Below are positions 1 to 7,882 of a DNA stretch of 40,540 bases, piece after piece. The DNA is from Candidatus Woesearchaeota archaeon (GTDB taxonomy: Archaea > Nanobdellota > Nanobdellia > Woesearchaeales > GW2011-AR4): contig JACPDF010000033.1 in assembly GCA_016184145.1 (NCBI GenBank), positions 1-40,540 of the forward strand. The letters are read 5' to 3'. The notes under the pieces were generated by a model, which ran no database searches, was not told the DNA's origin, and saw only the letters and a program-made list of their open reading frames with translations. Every line of letters begins with the position of its first letter. Positions within the stretch are counted from its first letter, which is position 1. Both the position numbers and the translations under genes were made by a program.

Positions 1-4
1 AAAA

Positions 5-556
5 ATGGCAGAAGAATATTCTTACGAACTGAAGATTCCAAGGGAAAGAGTAGCGGTTTTGATAGGAAGAGAAGGAGAAGTGAAGAAAAACATAGAGGCG
101 GACACAAATACGAGCATAAAAGTCGATTCAAGGGAAGGCGATGTGTTTGTCTATGGAAAAGATGCCCTTGGCTTATACACCTGTAGGGAAGTCATAAGGT
201 CTATAGGCAGAGGCTTTAATCCCGAGATTGCAAAACTATTGCTAAAGCAGGATTATGTTTTTGAAGTCATTTCATTAAATGATTACACAGGAAAATCAAA
301 AAATACCTTATTGAGGCTAAAGGGCAGGGTGATAGGCACGGAGGGGAAATCCAGAAAACTGATAGAAGAGCTTTCAGAGGCGTATGTCTCCGTTTACGGC
401 AAAACTATCGCGATAATTGGGCTGCCTGAGTCAGCTTCAATGGCAAAGACTGCTGTTGAATCTTTATTAAGAGGAAGCACGCACGCAAACGTTTATAAAT
501 GGCTTGAAAAAAGAAGGCGGGAGCTGAAAAGAAGGAAGATTACGGAGATGATATGA
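5..556 (+). CDS. KH-domain RNA-binding protein, Dim2/Pno1-like
   Basis: 183 residues with two KH modules. The first has the GREG loop at residues 21-24 and the second the GTEG loop at 111-114, each followed by a basic helix. This two-KH layout is that of archaeal Dim2/Pno1 (Krr1-type) proteins, which in characterised systems bind the 3' end of small-subunit rRNA during ribosome maturation. The C-terminus is strongly basic (Lys/Arg run over the last 20 residues). Its TGA stop is immediately followed by the GTG start of top6B, so the two are probably co-transcribed; KH protein next to top6B is a known archaeal arrangement. The ATG at 5 gives the full expected N-terminus, so the gene looks complete. 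Confidence 0.88.
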   Translation: MAEEYSYELKIPRERVAVLIGREGEVKKNIEADTNTSIKVDSREGDVFVYGKDALGLYTCREVIRSIGRGFNPEIAKLLLKQDYVFEVISLNDYTGKSKNTLLRLKGRVIGTEGKSRKLIEELSEAYVSVYGKTIAIIGLPESASMAKTAVESLLRGSTHANVYKWLEKRRRELKRRKITEMI

Positions 557-2203
557 GTGCAGAAGGAAGAAACGCCAATTGCAGTTGAATTAGCCAAAAA
601 GCAGAAAGAAATCTCAGTAGCAGAATTCTTTACAAAAAACAGGCACCTTCTCGGATTTGACAATAAAAGAAAAGCGTTGCTTATGGCAGTCAAGGAGGCT
701 GTTGACAACTCTTTGGATGCGTGTGAGGAGGCAAGAGTCCTGCCGGAAATAAGCGTTGAAATTATCCAAATGAGCGAGTATAGATACAAGGTAATTATTG
801 AAGACAACGGTCCGGGAATAGTCAAAAAGCAGATTCCAAACATTTTTGCAAAACTTTTGTACGGAAGCAAGTTCCACACCCTGAAGCAGGCAAGAGGCCA
901 GCAAGGCATCGGCATTTCAGCGGCAGTTCTTTATGGCCAGCTGACAACGGGCAGGCCTGTAAAAATCACTTCAAGAATATCCAAAAAAGAGCCTGCGCAT
1001 TACTATGAGCTTCATATAGACACCCAAAGCAACAAGCCTTCAATTGTCAAGGAAGAAATAGCCGAATGGGCAAAAGAGCATGGCACGAAAGTTGAGATTG
1101 ACCTTGAGGCAGAGTACCTTAAAGGCAGCCAGTCTGTAGATGAGTACCTGAAGCAGACAGCTGTAATAAATCCGCATGTTACAATAATTTACACAAATCC
1201 AAAATCAGAGCAGGTAATCTATGCCAGAGCTACTGACAAATTACCAGCGCAAGCTCAAGAAATCAAGCCGCATCCTTACGGAATAGAGCTTGGGATGCTG
1301 ATGGACAAATTAAAATGGACAGAGTCAAGGACCCTGCAGAGCTTTTTAACTTCAGAATTCTCGAGAGTGGGCCCAGGAACAGCAAAAGAAATCTGCGAGC
1401 ATGCTGCTATCCTTCCGAACGCCAAGCCAAGCCATATAACCAGGGATATTGCCGAAAAATTGCTGCAGGGAATCCAAAAAACAAAAATAATCTCTCCGCC
1501 AACAGACTGCCTGAGCCCAATCGGCAAGGAATTGCTTGAGAAAGGCTTGAGGAAAGAAATCAAAGCTGAATTTTACTGCGCAACTTCAAGAGCGCCATCT
1601 GTTTACAGGGGAAATCCGTTTATAATAGAGGCAGGTGTTGCCTATGGCGGCGAAATTCCAAAAGAGGAAAAAGCCAACATTTTGAGGTTTGCTAACAGGG
1701 TTCCTTTATTGTACCAGGAAGGGGCATGCGCAATGGCAAAGTCCATTATGGAGACTAACTGGAGGCCTTATGGGCTGCAGCAATCCGGAGATTCTGTGCC
1801 AATCGGGCCTGTTGTTATTGTTGTGCATATGTCCTCTGTATGGGTCCCGTTTACAAGCGAAAGCAAGGAAGCAATCGCACATTATAACGAGATTATCAAA
1901 GAAATAAAGTTAGCGCTGCAGGAATGCGGAAGATTATTGGGGTCTTATGTAAGGAAAAAAACAAGAATAACAGACCAGATGGAAAGGGCAAATATGTTTG
2001 AGAAATATATCCCAGAGGTTGCAGATTCGCTGTCTGTTTTAGCGGGGGTAAAAAAAGACAAGATTCTGGAGAAACTGCAAAAAATGCTTGCCAAGCCTGA
2101 AATTAAGCAGGAAATCCTTAATGAGAATTCTGACGATAAGTTATACAGGATGGAGTTTAAAAAATCATCTCAAGGCTATGAAGCAGAAAAAGAAGCAGAT
2201 TAG
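557..2203 (+). CDS. top6B: DNA topoisomerase VI subunit B
   Basis: 548 residues; ATPase subunit of the type IIB topoisomerase that works as A2B2 to relax and decatenate DNA by double-strand passage. The GHKL (Bergerat) ATP site is clear: Glu47 and Asn51 in the N box ([12 protein letters not shown]), the DNGPG loop at 83-87 and the GQQGIGI lid at 114-120. An H2TH-like middle region and the transducer domain with the conserved [14 protein letters not shown] segment (switch lysine region) follow. The start is a GTG directly after the preceding TGA. Length is normal for archaeal Top6B. Subunit A lies downstream but is not adjacent: a 299-residue unknown gene with its own promoter sits between them. 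Confidence 0.95.
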   Translation: MQKEETPIAVELAKKQKEISVAEFFTKNRHLLGFDNKRKALLMAVKEAVDNSLDACEEARVLPEISVEIIQMSEYRYKVIIEDNGPGIVKKQIPNIFAKLLYGSKFHTLKQARGQQGIGISAAVLYGQLTTGRPVKITSRISKKEPAHYYELHIDTQSNKPSIVKEEIAEWAKEHGTKVEIDLEAEYLKGSQSVDEYLKQTAVINPHVTIIYTNPKSEQVIYARATDKLPAQAQEIKPHPYGIELGMLMDKLKWTESRTLQSFLTSEFSRVGPGTAKEICEHAAILPNAKPSHITRDIAEKLLQGIQKTKIISPPTDCLSPIGKELLEKGLRKEIKAEFYCATSRAPSVYRGNPFIIEAGVAYGGEIPKEEKANILRFANRVPLLYQEGACAMAKSIMETNWRPYGLQQSGDSVPIGPVVIVVHMSSVWVPFTSESKEAIAHYNEIIKEIKLALQECGRLLGSYVRKKTRITDQMERANMFEKYIPEVADSLSVLAGVKKDKILEKLQKMLAKPEIKQEILNENSDDKLYRMEFKKSSQGYEAEKEAD

Positions 2204-2291
2204 GTCAAAATTTATAACTATCTTAGAGTAGTTTAAAAAAAAAGATTTAAATATTCTTAATTGCTCCTACCCCCTATAAAACTATAATAAA

Positions 2292-3191
2292 ATGCAATCA
2301 GCAACAGCAGGACAATATAAAGATCAAGGAAGTTCTTTAATGCCTCGGGAGATAGAGACACTTTTCCCGGGATTGCTCCAATTGAAAAATAATGGGTTAG
2401 GAAAGGATGTTTATAGATTAATAAAAGAGGATTTTGGACGTGATAATCGAGTTTTATTTAATGTTGATGTGCCTGAGAACACGCCAGTCAAAGGCTCTAA
2501 TCCGTATATGAGGTGGGCTGTTGGGCCTAGACTAAGAAAGCTCTGCACGGATTATTATGGTTATGATGTTGAGCTTTTAAAGCCTGCAGTTTCTGAATAT
2601 GCCTTAAACATTGACAGATTGGCAGATGTTGCAAGCACATATGAAGATTTGGGACTGGTAGTTTATAGCTTGAATCACTCGAATGACAGATTAGCGCAGC
2701 GTTTGGTAAGCCAAGCAAAAGAAAGAGGAATAAGTATAGAATTACCTATGGTTTTCTATCATCTTAAAACTGTAAAAGACAGCGAATTTCCAGATGGATT
2801 AACGTTTGATTTAGACGATATCGCAGTGGCTTATCATGTTCCAATACTCTTACAAATACTCTTACAAAAAGAAAACATTGGAGACTTTGACGCTAATGAC
2901 CCGCAACTTCTCATAAGCGGATTCCCAAGTGAGTTGGGCAAAGGCGGCAGAACATTATTCGCAGCAAAAGAGGGCTTAAAGAGGTTCTTTCGCGATAGAC
3001 ACTATCTCAGCGCTGATAACAACAATCTGTCTAGCTCGACTGACTCTGGCCGGATAAGTTTTGTTAAAAAGGGCGCACCAACGCAAAATTTGGAAGCCCA
3101 TATTATAGATGCAGTAAATGCAGAAAGAGAAAGACAAAGGCAAATAGCAGAAGTAGAAGCTTGGGCTACACGCTTGCATACGCCTGCCTAA
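2292..3191 (+). CDS. hypothetical protein between top6B and top6A
   Basis: 299 residues, family not recognised. It has no signal peptide or membrane segment. The middle (roughly residues 85-200) alternates short hydrophobic and acidic stretches like a mixed alpha/beta globular protein; the C-terminus (about 265-299) is a charged helix rich in Glu, Arg and Gln. A TATA-like box (GATTTAAATATTC, about 2243-2255) lies some 35-50 bp before the ATG, so it probably has its own transcript. A second in-frame ATG at 2340 is an alternative start. It splits the usual top6B-top6A pair, which suggests later insertion of a transferred or lineage-specific gene. No function is claimed. Confidence 0.65.
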   Translation: MQSATAGQYKDQGSSLMPREIETLFPGLLQLKNNGLGKDVYRLIKEDFGRDNRVLFNVDVPENTPVKGSNPYMRWAVGPRLRKLCTDYYGYDVELLKPAVSEYALNIDRLADVASTYEDLGLVVYSLNHSNDRLAQRLVSQAKERGISIELPMVFYHLKTVKDSEFPDGLTFDLDDIAVAYHVPILLQILLQKENIGDFDANDPQLLISGFPSELGKGGRTLFAAKEGLKRFFRDRHYLSADNNNLSSSTDSGRISFVKKGAPTQNLEAHIIDAVNAERERQRQIAEVEAWATRLHTPA

Positions 3192-3276
3192 GAGTACAAA
3201 TTGTCAATACTGCTAAATTCATTAAAAAGCAAAACAATTAATTATATAAATCAGTATACAGAACCCTATCTCTCAA

Positions 3277-4365
3277 ATGCCAAAGCAAGAGAAGAAGCCA
3301 GTTAAGGAATTGGAAGAATTTGGAAAAAAGCTTGTGGTTGACATAGAGAAAGGGAGGAACCCAAGCATAGAATTTTCTTTGAGAAGCTTGTCTAATGTCG
3401 TGTTCGACAAGGAAACCAGGACTTTGGGGTTAGGAGAAAAACAGCAAAAGAGAACTTTCTTCAATGTAGGCCATGCAAAAAAATTTCTGCAGACGCTTGA
3501 AGTGGCTAAAATAAGCAAGAACCTCCTTGATGTGCAAAAGCATGCAAGCTTAAGGGATGTTTTCTACATGGCAAAAAGAACCATACCCCAGTCCAATATA
3601 AACGTAGTTGATGAGCAGTCAGAAAGCGACAAAGCCCTGGAGGACTTGGAGCTGATAACCGAGCTTTCAAGAGAGCAATTAAACATAAACGCAAACAAGA
3701 TGGGAAGTGTTGCGGGAAATGTGACAATTGAGGATGCCGGAGACGCAATAAACTGGGCTAAATTGGGAAGCGGAGGCTGGAGCATCCCATCCAATGTGGA
3801 GAACATAGAATTCAAGAGCGTTAAAGCAGAATATATAATCTACATGGAAAAGCAGGCTGTATGGGAAAGGCTGCATGAGGACAAGTTCTGGGAAAAGCAA
3901 AACTGCCTTATTGTCACATCGCAAGGCCAGACAACAAGAGGCATTAGAAGATTGCTACAGAGGCTTAATGAGGAAAACAAGCTGCCGATTTATGTCCTTG
4001 CTGATTTTGATCCCTGGGGGTTTTATATCTACTCTGTTCTTAAGTTCGGTTCTATTAATCTGGCGCATATGTCAGGAACGATGACATTGCAGGATGCAAG
4101 GTTCCTTGGAATCACCGCGGATGATGTTGCCAATTATGACCTGAAAAAGCACTTTATTAAATTCAAGGATGTTGATATGACAAGGCTCAAGCAAATTTCA
4201 GGTTATGACTGGTTTAAGAAGAACAAGGAATGGCAAAGGCAATTTAAGATGATGAAAGACTTCGGCGCAAAGCTTGAAATCCAGTCCTTGTCTTCAAAAG
4301 GCATAACATTTATATCCGACAAATATTTGCCGGAGAAAATAAAGAAAAAGGAGTTTTTGGATTAA
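3277..4365 (+). CDS. top6A: DNA topoisomerase VI subunit A
   Basis: 362 residues, Spo11-like cleavage subunit of topoisomerase VI. The catalytic tyrosine is Tyr97 in the SLRDVFYMAK motif of the winged-helix (5Y-CAP) domain. The Toprim domain follows, with a Glu-containing first strand (YIIYMEKQAVWERL) and the metal-binding DFDPWG motif. The protein has the usual length of archaeal Top6A. The ATG is about 85 bp after the orphan gene; AT-rich DNA just upstream (ATTATATAAATC at about 3240-3252) can serve as TATA box. The start of a 56-residue Cys-rich gene is one base beyond its stop. Confidence 0.95.
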   Translation: MPKQEKKPVKELEEFGKKLVVDIEKGRNPSIEFSLRSLSNVVFDKETRTLGLGEKQQKRTFFNVGHAKKFLQTLEVAKISKNLLDVQKHASLRDVFYMAKRTIPQSNINVVDEQSESDKALEDLELITELSREQLNINANKMGSVAGNVTIEDAGDAINWAKLGSGGWSIPSNVENIEFKSVKAEYIIYMEKQAVWERLHEDKFWEKQNCLIVTSQGQTTRGIRRLLQRLNEENKLPIYVLADFDPWGFYIYSVLKFGSINLAHMSGTMTLQDARFLGITADDVANYDLKKHFIKFKDVDMTRLKQISGYDWFKKNKEWQRQFKMMKDFGAKLEIQSLSSKGITFISDKYLPEKIKKKEFLD

Positions 4366-4366
4366 A

Positions 4367-4537
4367 ATGGAAGAAACCAAACCTAGCGGGAAAAAATCAG
4401 ATGCGCCTCCTGTCTGCAACGGCTGCGTCAGATGGGAGCGGTTCGGGAAAAACTGCTATTATTACTGGGAAGGCAAGAAGCACTGCACTATGTGGACATC
4501 TGACTGGGAAGAAGCTGCTATGCAGCAGCCTTTATAA
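4367..4537 (+). CDS. small Cys-rich protein downstream of top6A
   Basis: 56-residue reading frame whose ATG lies one base after the top6A stop. Four cysteines (Cys17, Cys20, Cys30, Cys40) with CxxC first suggest a single zinc or iron-sulfur site. It is rich in Trp and Tyr, including WERFGKNCYYYWEGKKHCTMW. The cysteine layout, aromatic content and tight coupling to top6A argue for a real gene. The family is not recognised; a small zinc-ribbon-like binding protein is the plain reading. Confidence 0.68.
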   Translation: MEETKPSGKKSDAPPVCNGCVRWERFGKNCYYYWEGKKHCTMWTSDWEEAAMQQPL

Positions 4538-4545
4538 TTCTGAAA

Positions 4546-4556
4546 GGTTTATAAAT
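4546..4556 (+). promoter_or_regulatory. TATA box of tRNA-Arg
   Basis: GGTTTATAAAT lies about 30-35 bp before the first base of the mature tRNA, the normal spacing for an archaeal promoter. Confidence 0.6.
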
Positions 4557-4584
4557 GATTAATAACTCTTCTAAATAATTTGTT

Positions 4585-4685
4585 GGGCCAGTAGCTCAGC
4601 TTGGATAGAGCGATAGCCTTCTAACGACTGGTTGATCTGGGAGTAAGCAAGCTATAGGTCCGGGGTTCAAATCCTCGCTGGCCCG
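4585..4685 (+). tRNA. tRNA-Arg(TCT) with one intron
   Basis: Acceptor stem GGGCCAG pairs with CTGGCCC (discriminator G at 4685, no encoded CCA). The D stem is GCTC/GAGC, the anticodon stem ATAGC (4613-4617) pairs with GCTAT (4651-4655), and the T arm is CGGGG-TTCAAAT-CCTCG. The anticodon TCT is at 4620-4622. A 26-nt intron between positions 37 and 38 interrupts the anticodon loop; the mature length is 75 nt. It is the only one of the four tRNA genes here without a T-loop intron and gives the local reference T-loop sequence TTCAAAT. Confidence 0.93.
4624..4649 (+). other. tRNA-Arg intron, position 37/38
   Basis: 26-nt intron at the canonical site. The BHB fold is relaxed: loop bases CTT of 32-34 pair with AAG at 4645-4647, and the three-base bulges would be TAA (4622-4624) and CAA (4648-4650). 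Boundaries are set by restoring a 7-nt anticodon loop. Confidence 0.72.
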
Positions 4686-4771
4686 TATATTATTTGCTAT
4701 AGCCACTAAAAAATTCTACACATTGCAATATTCCAATAATCTTTTATTGTCAAAGCAATTTTATCCCGGCA

Positions 4772-5461
4772 ATGGAAAAAATAATCACTAATGACGGCTC
4801 TGTAACTTTCCGTAATTTGCAGTATAATGAAACCTATCATTCTGTTTCCGGGGCTTTGGAGGAGGCATTTGAGAAGTTTGCCAGGCCTTGCAAGCTAAAA
4901 AATGGAATGAAGGTTTTGGATATTTGTTTTGGGTTGGGTTATAATAGTTTAGCGGCTATTAGCCTGGCCAATGTGGAAATTGTCGCATTGGAAAACGACC
5001 CAATAATATTAAAGCAAATAAAAAATATAAAAATGCCAATAAACTATAACATTAGCAATAATGCAATAAAAAATACCAATAATTATAATAAAAATTACCC
5101 TATATTAGATATACTAAACAATAATTATGAAAAGATAAGAATTGCTGCAGAAAAGCTGAATTATGAAGACGATAAAATAAAATTAAGGATAATTATTGGA
5201 GATGCTAGAGAAACTATTAAAAAACTTGATGGCAAGTTTGATGCTGTGTTTCTTGATCCTTTTTCCCCTAAGAAATGCCCTGAGCTGTGGACAAAGGAAT
5301 TTTTTGAGGATATCAGGAAATTAATGAGAATCAATTCTGTATTGGTGACTTACTCCTGCGCAAGGATTGTGAGAGATAATATGATGAATACAGGCTTTAA
5401 TGTTAAAGACGGGCCCAGCATAGGAAGAAGAGCGTCTTCAACAATTGCATACGCCTTATAG
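4772..5461 (+). CDS. MnmC-like SAM-dependent methyltransferase
   Basis: 229 residues. The Rossmann methyltransferase motif I is LDICFGLGYNS (about residues 49-59), the acidic residue after the next strand is in IVALENDP, and the motif FDAVFLDPFSPKKCPELW is the signature of the MnmC methyltransferase domain (DUF752/COG4121), followed by a strand-helix ending VLVTYSCARIVR. In bacteria this domain methylates the 5-aminomethyl group of 2-thiouridine at tRNA position 34; the archaeal substrate is inferred. There is no fused oxidoreductase domain as in bacterial MnmC. A low-complexity Asn/Ile/Lys-rich stretch at about 75-115 looks like a lineage-specific insert. The tRNA-Arg gene upstream fits a tRNA modification role but proves nothing. 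Confidence 0.8.
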   Translation: MEKIITNDGSVTFRNLQYNETYHSVSGALEEAFEKFARPCKLKNGMKVLDICFGLGYNSLAAISLANVEIVALENDPIILKQIKNIKMPINYNISNNAIKNTNNYNKNYPILDILNNNYEKIRIAAEKLNYEDDKIKLRIIIGDARETIKKLDGKFDAVFLDPFSPKKCPELWTKEFFEDIRKLMRINSVLVTYSCARIVRDNMMNTGFNVKDGPSIGRRASSTIAYAL

Positions 5462-5497
5462 AAAACTTTTTAAACAATCCTTCCAATAGTTTTAGGC

Positions 5498-5986
5498 ATG
5501 GCTAGGATCAGCAAAATAATGAATGTAAATCCGCTTACAGTAAAAAAAGAGGCAACGATTTCTGAAGCGGCAAAGCTTATGGCAAACAAGCCGCACGGCT
5601 GCGTCATAGTGACAGAGAACAAAAAGCCTATTGGCATAATCACAGACTCAGACCTGGTAAGAAACCTGGCCTACAAAAAAATAAATCCCGAAACCAAAGT
5701 TGGCCAGATAATGAGCTCTCTGGTGACTTCAATAATGTATAACTCGAAGCTGGAAAATGCAAACAAGATAATCGATACAAAGGGATTTAGGAGATATCCT
5801 GTTGTGGACAAAGAAGGCTATCTGGTGGGATTACTAAGCGAGAATGATGTTGTTCAGGCTATAAGCGACGATATGAGGTTCCACAGGAGCCTGCAGAATA
5901 CAGTGCTTATATTATTTGTCGTATTTGAGTTTTTTGTTTTCATTTTATACCGTTATATGATTAATTACTTCCCGTTTTTGAGATAG
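5498..5986 (+). CDS. Two-CBS-domain protein with C-terminal membrane helix
   Basis: 162 residues. Two CBS repeats span about 1-60 and 65-125, with the pattern IMNVNPLTVKKEATISEAAKLM then CVIVTENKKPIGIITDSDLVR in each half. CBS pairs usually bind adenosine nucleotides and act as sensors. After the second repeat comes the short motif DDMRFHRSLQ and then one strongly hydrophobic helix (about 135-155), so the CBS module would be anchored to the membrane. It is followed after four bases by a paralogue of the same design; the two are probably one transcription unit and arose by tandem duplication. Confidence 0.86.
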   Translation: MARISKIMNVNPLTVKKEATISEAAKLMANKPHGCVIVTENKKPIGIITDSDLVRNLAYKKINPETKVGQIMSSLVTSIMYNSKLENANKIIDTKGFRRYPVVDKEGYLVGLLSENDVVQAISDDMRFHRSLQNTVLILFVVFEFFVFILYRYMINYFPFLR

Positions 5987-5990
5987 AAAA

Positions 5991-6470
5991 ATGATAAGGG
6001 CAAAAACAATCATGACAGAAAACGTTGTAACAGTAAATGAAACAGCAAGCCTAAAAGAAGCGGCAAATTTAATGCTCAACAAGCATGTAAGCACATTGAT
6101 GGTGACAAAGGACAACAAGCCAATAGCCATTTTAACCGAAAATGACATAGCCAAGAGCTTTGCCAGCAAAAAAGCAGCCAAAGTGAAGGATGTAATGAGC
6201 AAGAACTTTCTTACGATAAGTCCCGAGACTGCTTATACATTCATAATCAAAAAACTGAAGGAAGAAAAAATAAGATTGTTCCCTGTTATCCAAAACAACA
6301 AGCTTGTTGGGATAATAACGGAAACAGACATTGTGGATGCAACCAGAGACTTTACGAGGTTCCATCAGATAATGCAGGAAGTGATTTTGGCGGTATTTGG
6401 CCTGGTAACAGCCTTTTTCCTCTTATTCTTCAGCCCTCTTGGGCAGTCATTAAGGAGTTCTCTGGCTTAA
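5991..6470 (+). CDS. Two-CBS-domain protein with C-terminal membrane helix, paralogue
   Basis: 159 residues, same architecture as the gene before it: CBS repeat 1 (TIMTENVVTVNETASLKEA), CBS repeat 2 (DVMSKNFLTISPETA), then TRFHQIMQE and a hydrophobic helix (about 133-150, AVFGLVTAFFLLFFS). The shared RFH motif just before the membrane helix shows the anchor was present before duplication. The ATG is four bases beyond the previous stop. A role as a nucleotide-responsive membrane-linked regulator, perhaps as a heterodimer with its neighbour, is inference. Confidence 0.86.
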   Translation: MIRAKTIMTENVVTVNETASLKEAANLMLNKHVSTLMVTKDNKPIAILTENDIAKSFASKKAAKVKDVMSKNFLTISPETAYTFIIKKLKEEKIRLFPVIQNNKLVGIITETDIVDATRDFTRFHQIMQEVILAVFGLVTAFFLLFFSPLGQSLRSSLA

Positions 6471-6558
6471 GCGTCAATAGCAATATTTTTATATGGGCAG
6501 TTTTACTTTCTGCTGCTTACAGGGCCCGTGGTCTAGTGGCTATGACGTCGCCTCGACA

Positions 6559-6589
6559 AACTGTAACCCTTTTGGTTTACTGCTTGGAT
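6559..6589 (+). other. tRNA-Val intron 1, position 37/38
   Basis: 31-nt intron. The BHB has exon helix TCGCC/GGCGG, a four-pair centre TCGA (6553-6556) with TTGG (6584-6587) using two G-U pairs, and three-base bulges CAA (6557-6559) and ATC (6588-6590). An internal hairpin forms between GTAACC (6563-6568) and GGTTTAC (6574-6580) with one bulged T. Confidence 0.8.
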
Positions 6590-6596
6590 CGGCGGA

Positions 6597-6622
6597 ACCG
6601 ATAAGCTGATTATTGGCGCCAG
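6597..6622 (+). other. tRNA-Val intron 2, variable region (44/45)
   Basis: 26-nt intron. The BHB centre is GGCG (6591-6594) with CGCC (6617-6620), the bulges are GAA (6595-6597) and AGG (6621-6623), and the intron stem CCGATAA/TTATTGG (7 pairs, loop GCTGA) stacks on the centre. Excision restores GGCGG followed by AGGTC, the usual tRNA-Val variable loop. Confidence 0.82.
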
Positions 6623-6637
6623 GGTCAAGGGTTCAAC

Positions 6638-6677
6638 TATCCCAGAGGGAGACCACAAATCCCTCAGGATTTGGGAG
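6638..6677 (+). other. tRNA-Val intron 3, T-loop (59/60)
   Basis: 40-nt intron. The exon helix is AAGGG/CCCTT, the centre TTCA (6632-6635) pairs with TGGG (6672-6675) using two G-U pairs, and the bulges are ACT (6636-6638) and AGT (6676-6678). Inside, ATCC pairs with GGAT and GAGGGA (6645-6650) with TCCCTC (6660-6665). Confidence 0.85.
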
Positions 6678-6744
6678 TCCCTTCGGGCCCATTTAATTTT
6701 TTCCTAATTGGCTATTTTTTCTTTTCAATCTGAAAAACCATAAT

Positions 6745-6754
6745 GTTTATATAA
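6745..6754 (+). promoter_or_regulatory. TATA box before AI-2E-type permease gene
   Basis: GTTTATATAA sits in the gap between tRNA-Val and the permease gene, about 50 bp before the ATG, implying a short leader. Confidence 0.5.
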
Positions 6755-6802
6755 CAAGAAAAAAAATTATTTGCAGTTATAACTCCGTTCAACAACAATA
6801 AA

Positions 6803-7867
6803 ATGGACCAGAAACTTTACCAAAAAGCATTTTTTGCCATTATTTTTTTGACTTTGATTGCTGTGTCTTTCCTTATAATAAAGCCATTTCTTACTGCTTT
6901 GCTTACAGGAATAGTCTTCTCATACATATTCTATCCAGTGTACAAAAGAATACTCAAAAGAATCCCAAATAAAAATGCCTCTGCTTTTATTGCTTCAATA
7001 CTTGTAATTTTAGTGATAACAATGCCCTTGTTTTTCGTTTTAAACACAATATCAAAAGAGGCATATGCCACATACATACTTTCAAGGCAGAAAGCATCAA
7101 ATGCGCAGCTTCTTTCATCAGAATGCCAGCCTGCAGACAAGTCAGCATGCAAGATAATGAATTATATTGCGGAGAAGGCAAATGACCCGCAGATAAAGTA
7201 TTACCTTGATACAACAATAAAAGGCGCTGCAACCAGAATAACAGGCAAAATATCCGATATATTGAGATCGATACCTATTTTTATGCTGCATATGTTTATT
7301 ACTTTATTTGTCATGTTCTTTCTTTTTAAGGACGGCAATCTTTTAATAAACAAGATTGGAAGGCTTTTGCCTTTAAAAGAGAAGCATAGGGACAGGGTTC
7401 TTAAGAAATTGAATGATATGACCTCTGCAGTAATCTATGGAAGCATAGCAATAGCAATCATACAGGGAACTTTAGGCGGCATAGGATTTTTTATACTTGG
7501 CTTGCCAACACCTTTGCTGTGGGGCTTAGTTATGATGTTTGCTTCCCTCATACCTTATGTAGGCTCATCAATAGTATGGCTACCTGCAGCTTTGCTGCTT
7601 ATACTTAACGGCTATATAGATGCTGACCCCACTTTCATTATAAGAGGAATTCTTCTTATTGTTTACGGCATTTTTGTAGTCGGGACTATAGACAATATAC
7701 TTAAGCCAAAGATTATAGGGGAAAAAGGCGGCTTGCATCCTGTACTTGTACTGCTTGGGGTTGTTGGCGGCTTGCAGCTGCTTGGATTTATAGGTGTTAT
7801 AATAGGGCCTATATTACTGGCTCTGCTTGTGGCCTTTGTAAATATATATGAAGAGGAAAAAGGATAG
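6803..7867 (+). CDS. AI-2E family (PerM/UPF0118) membrane permease
   Basis: 354 residues. Two N-terminal membrane helices (about 8-45) and a third at about 62-82 are followed by a soluble stretch (about 85-155) and then at least four to five further helices, including the conserved segment LGGIGFFILGLPTPLLWG and the C-terminal VVGGLQLLGFIGVIIGPILLALL. This pattern and length (usual 340-370) are those of the AI-2E transporter family. Substrates in archaea are unknown; characterised members move autoinducer-2 or act as ion antiporters. A CxxxxxxC pair (SSECQPADKSAC) lies in the loop likely to face outside. No operon partner is obvious; a repeated leader of the next gene begins 15 bp downstream. 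Confidence 0.87.
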   Translation: MDQKLYQKAFFAIIFLTLIAVSFLIIKPFLTALLTGIVFSYIFYPVYKRILKRIPNKNASAFIASILVILVITMPLFFVLNTISKEAYATYILSRQKASNAQLLSSECQPADKSACKIMNYIAEKANDPQIKYYLDTTIKGAATRITGKISDILRSIPIFMLHMFITLFVMFFLFKDGNLLINKIGRLLPLKEKHRDRVLKKLNDMTSAVIYGSIAIAIIQGTLGGIGFFILGLPTPLLWGLVMMFASLIPYVGSSIVWLPAALLLILNGYIDADPTFIIRGILLIVYGIFVVGTIDNILKPKIIGEKGGLHPVLVLLGVVGGLQLLGFIGVIIGPILLALLVAFVNIYEEEKG

Positions 7868-7882
7868 GTTTCTACTTGGAAA

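Larger units (their letters stand above)
6522..6691 (+). tRNA. tRNA-Val(GAC) with three introns
   Basis: Acceptor stem GGGCCCG (6522-6528) pairs with CGGGCCC (6684-6690), discriminator A6691. The D arm is GTCTAGTGGCTATGAC, the anticodon stem TCGCC (6548-6552) pairs with GGCGG (6591-6595), and the T stem AAGGG (6627-6631) pairs with CCCTT (6679-6683). Exons are 6522-6558, 6590-6596, 6623-6637 and 6678-6691, giving a 73-nt mature tRNA with 7-nt anticodon loop TCGACAC, 5-nt variable loop AGGTC and T-loop TTCAACT. The anticodon GAC is at 6555-6557. Exon 2 is only 7 nt. Position 33 reads C where U is nearly universal. A TATA-like stretch (TTTTTATATGG) lies at about 6486-6496. D arm, acceptor and A73 match archaeal tRNA-Val. 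Confidence 0.9.

Noticed and set aside
6522-6691. Reading the Val gene as tRNA-Ser with anticodon GGA (6586-6588)
   Set aside because: It needs a loop without BHB support and a long variable arm that is absent; GAC with three BHB introns explains every helix.
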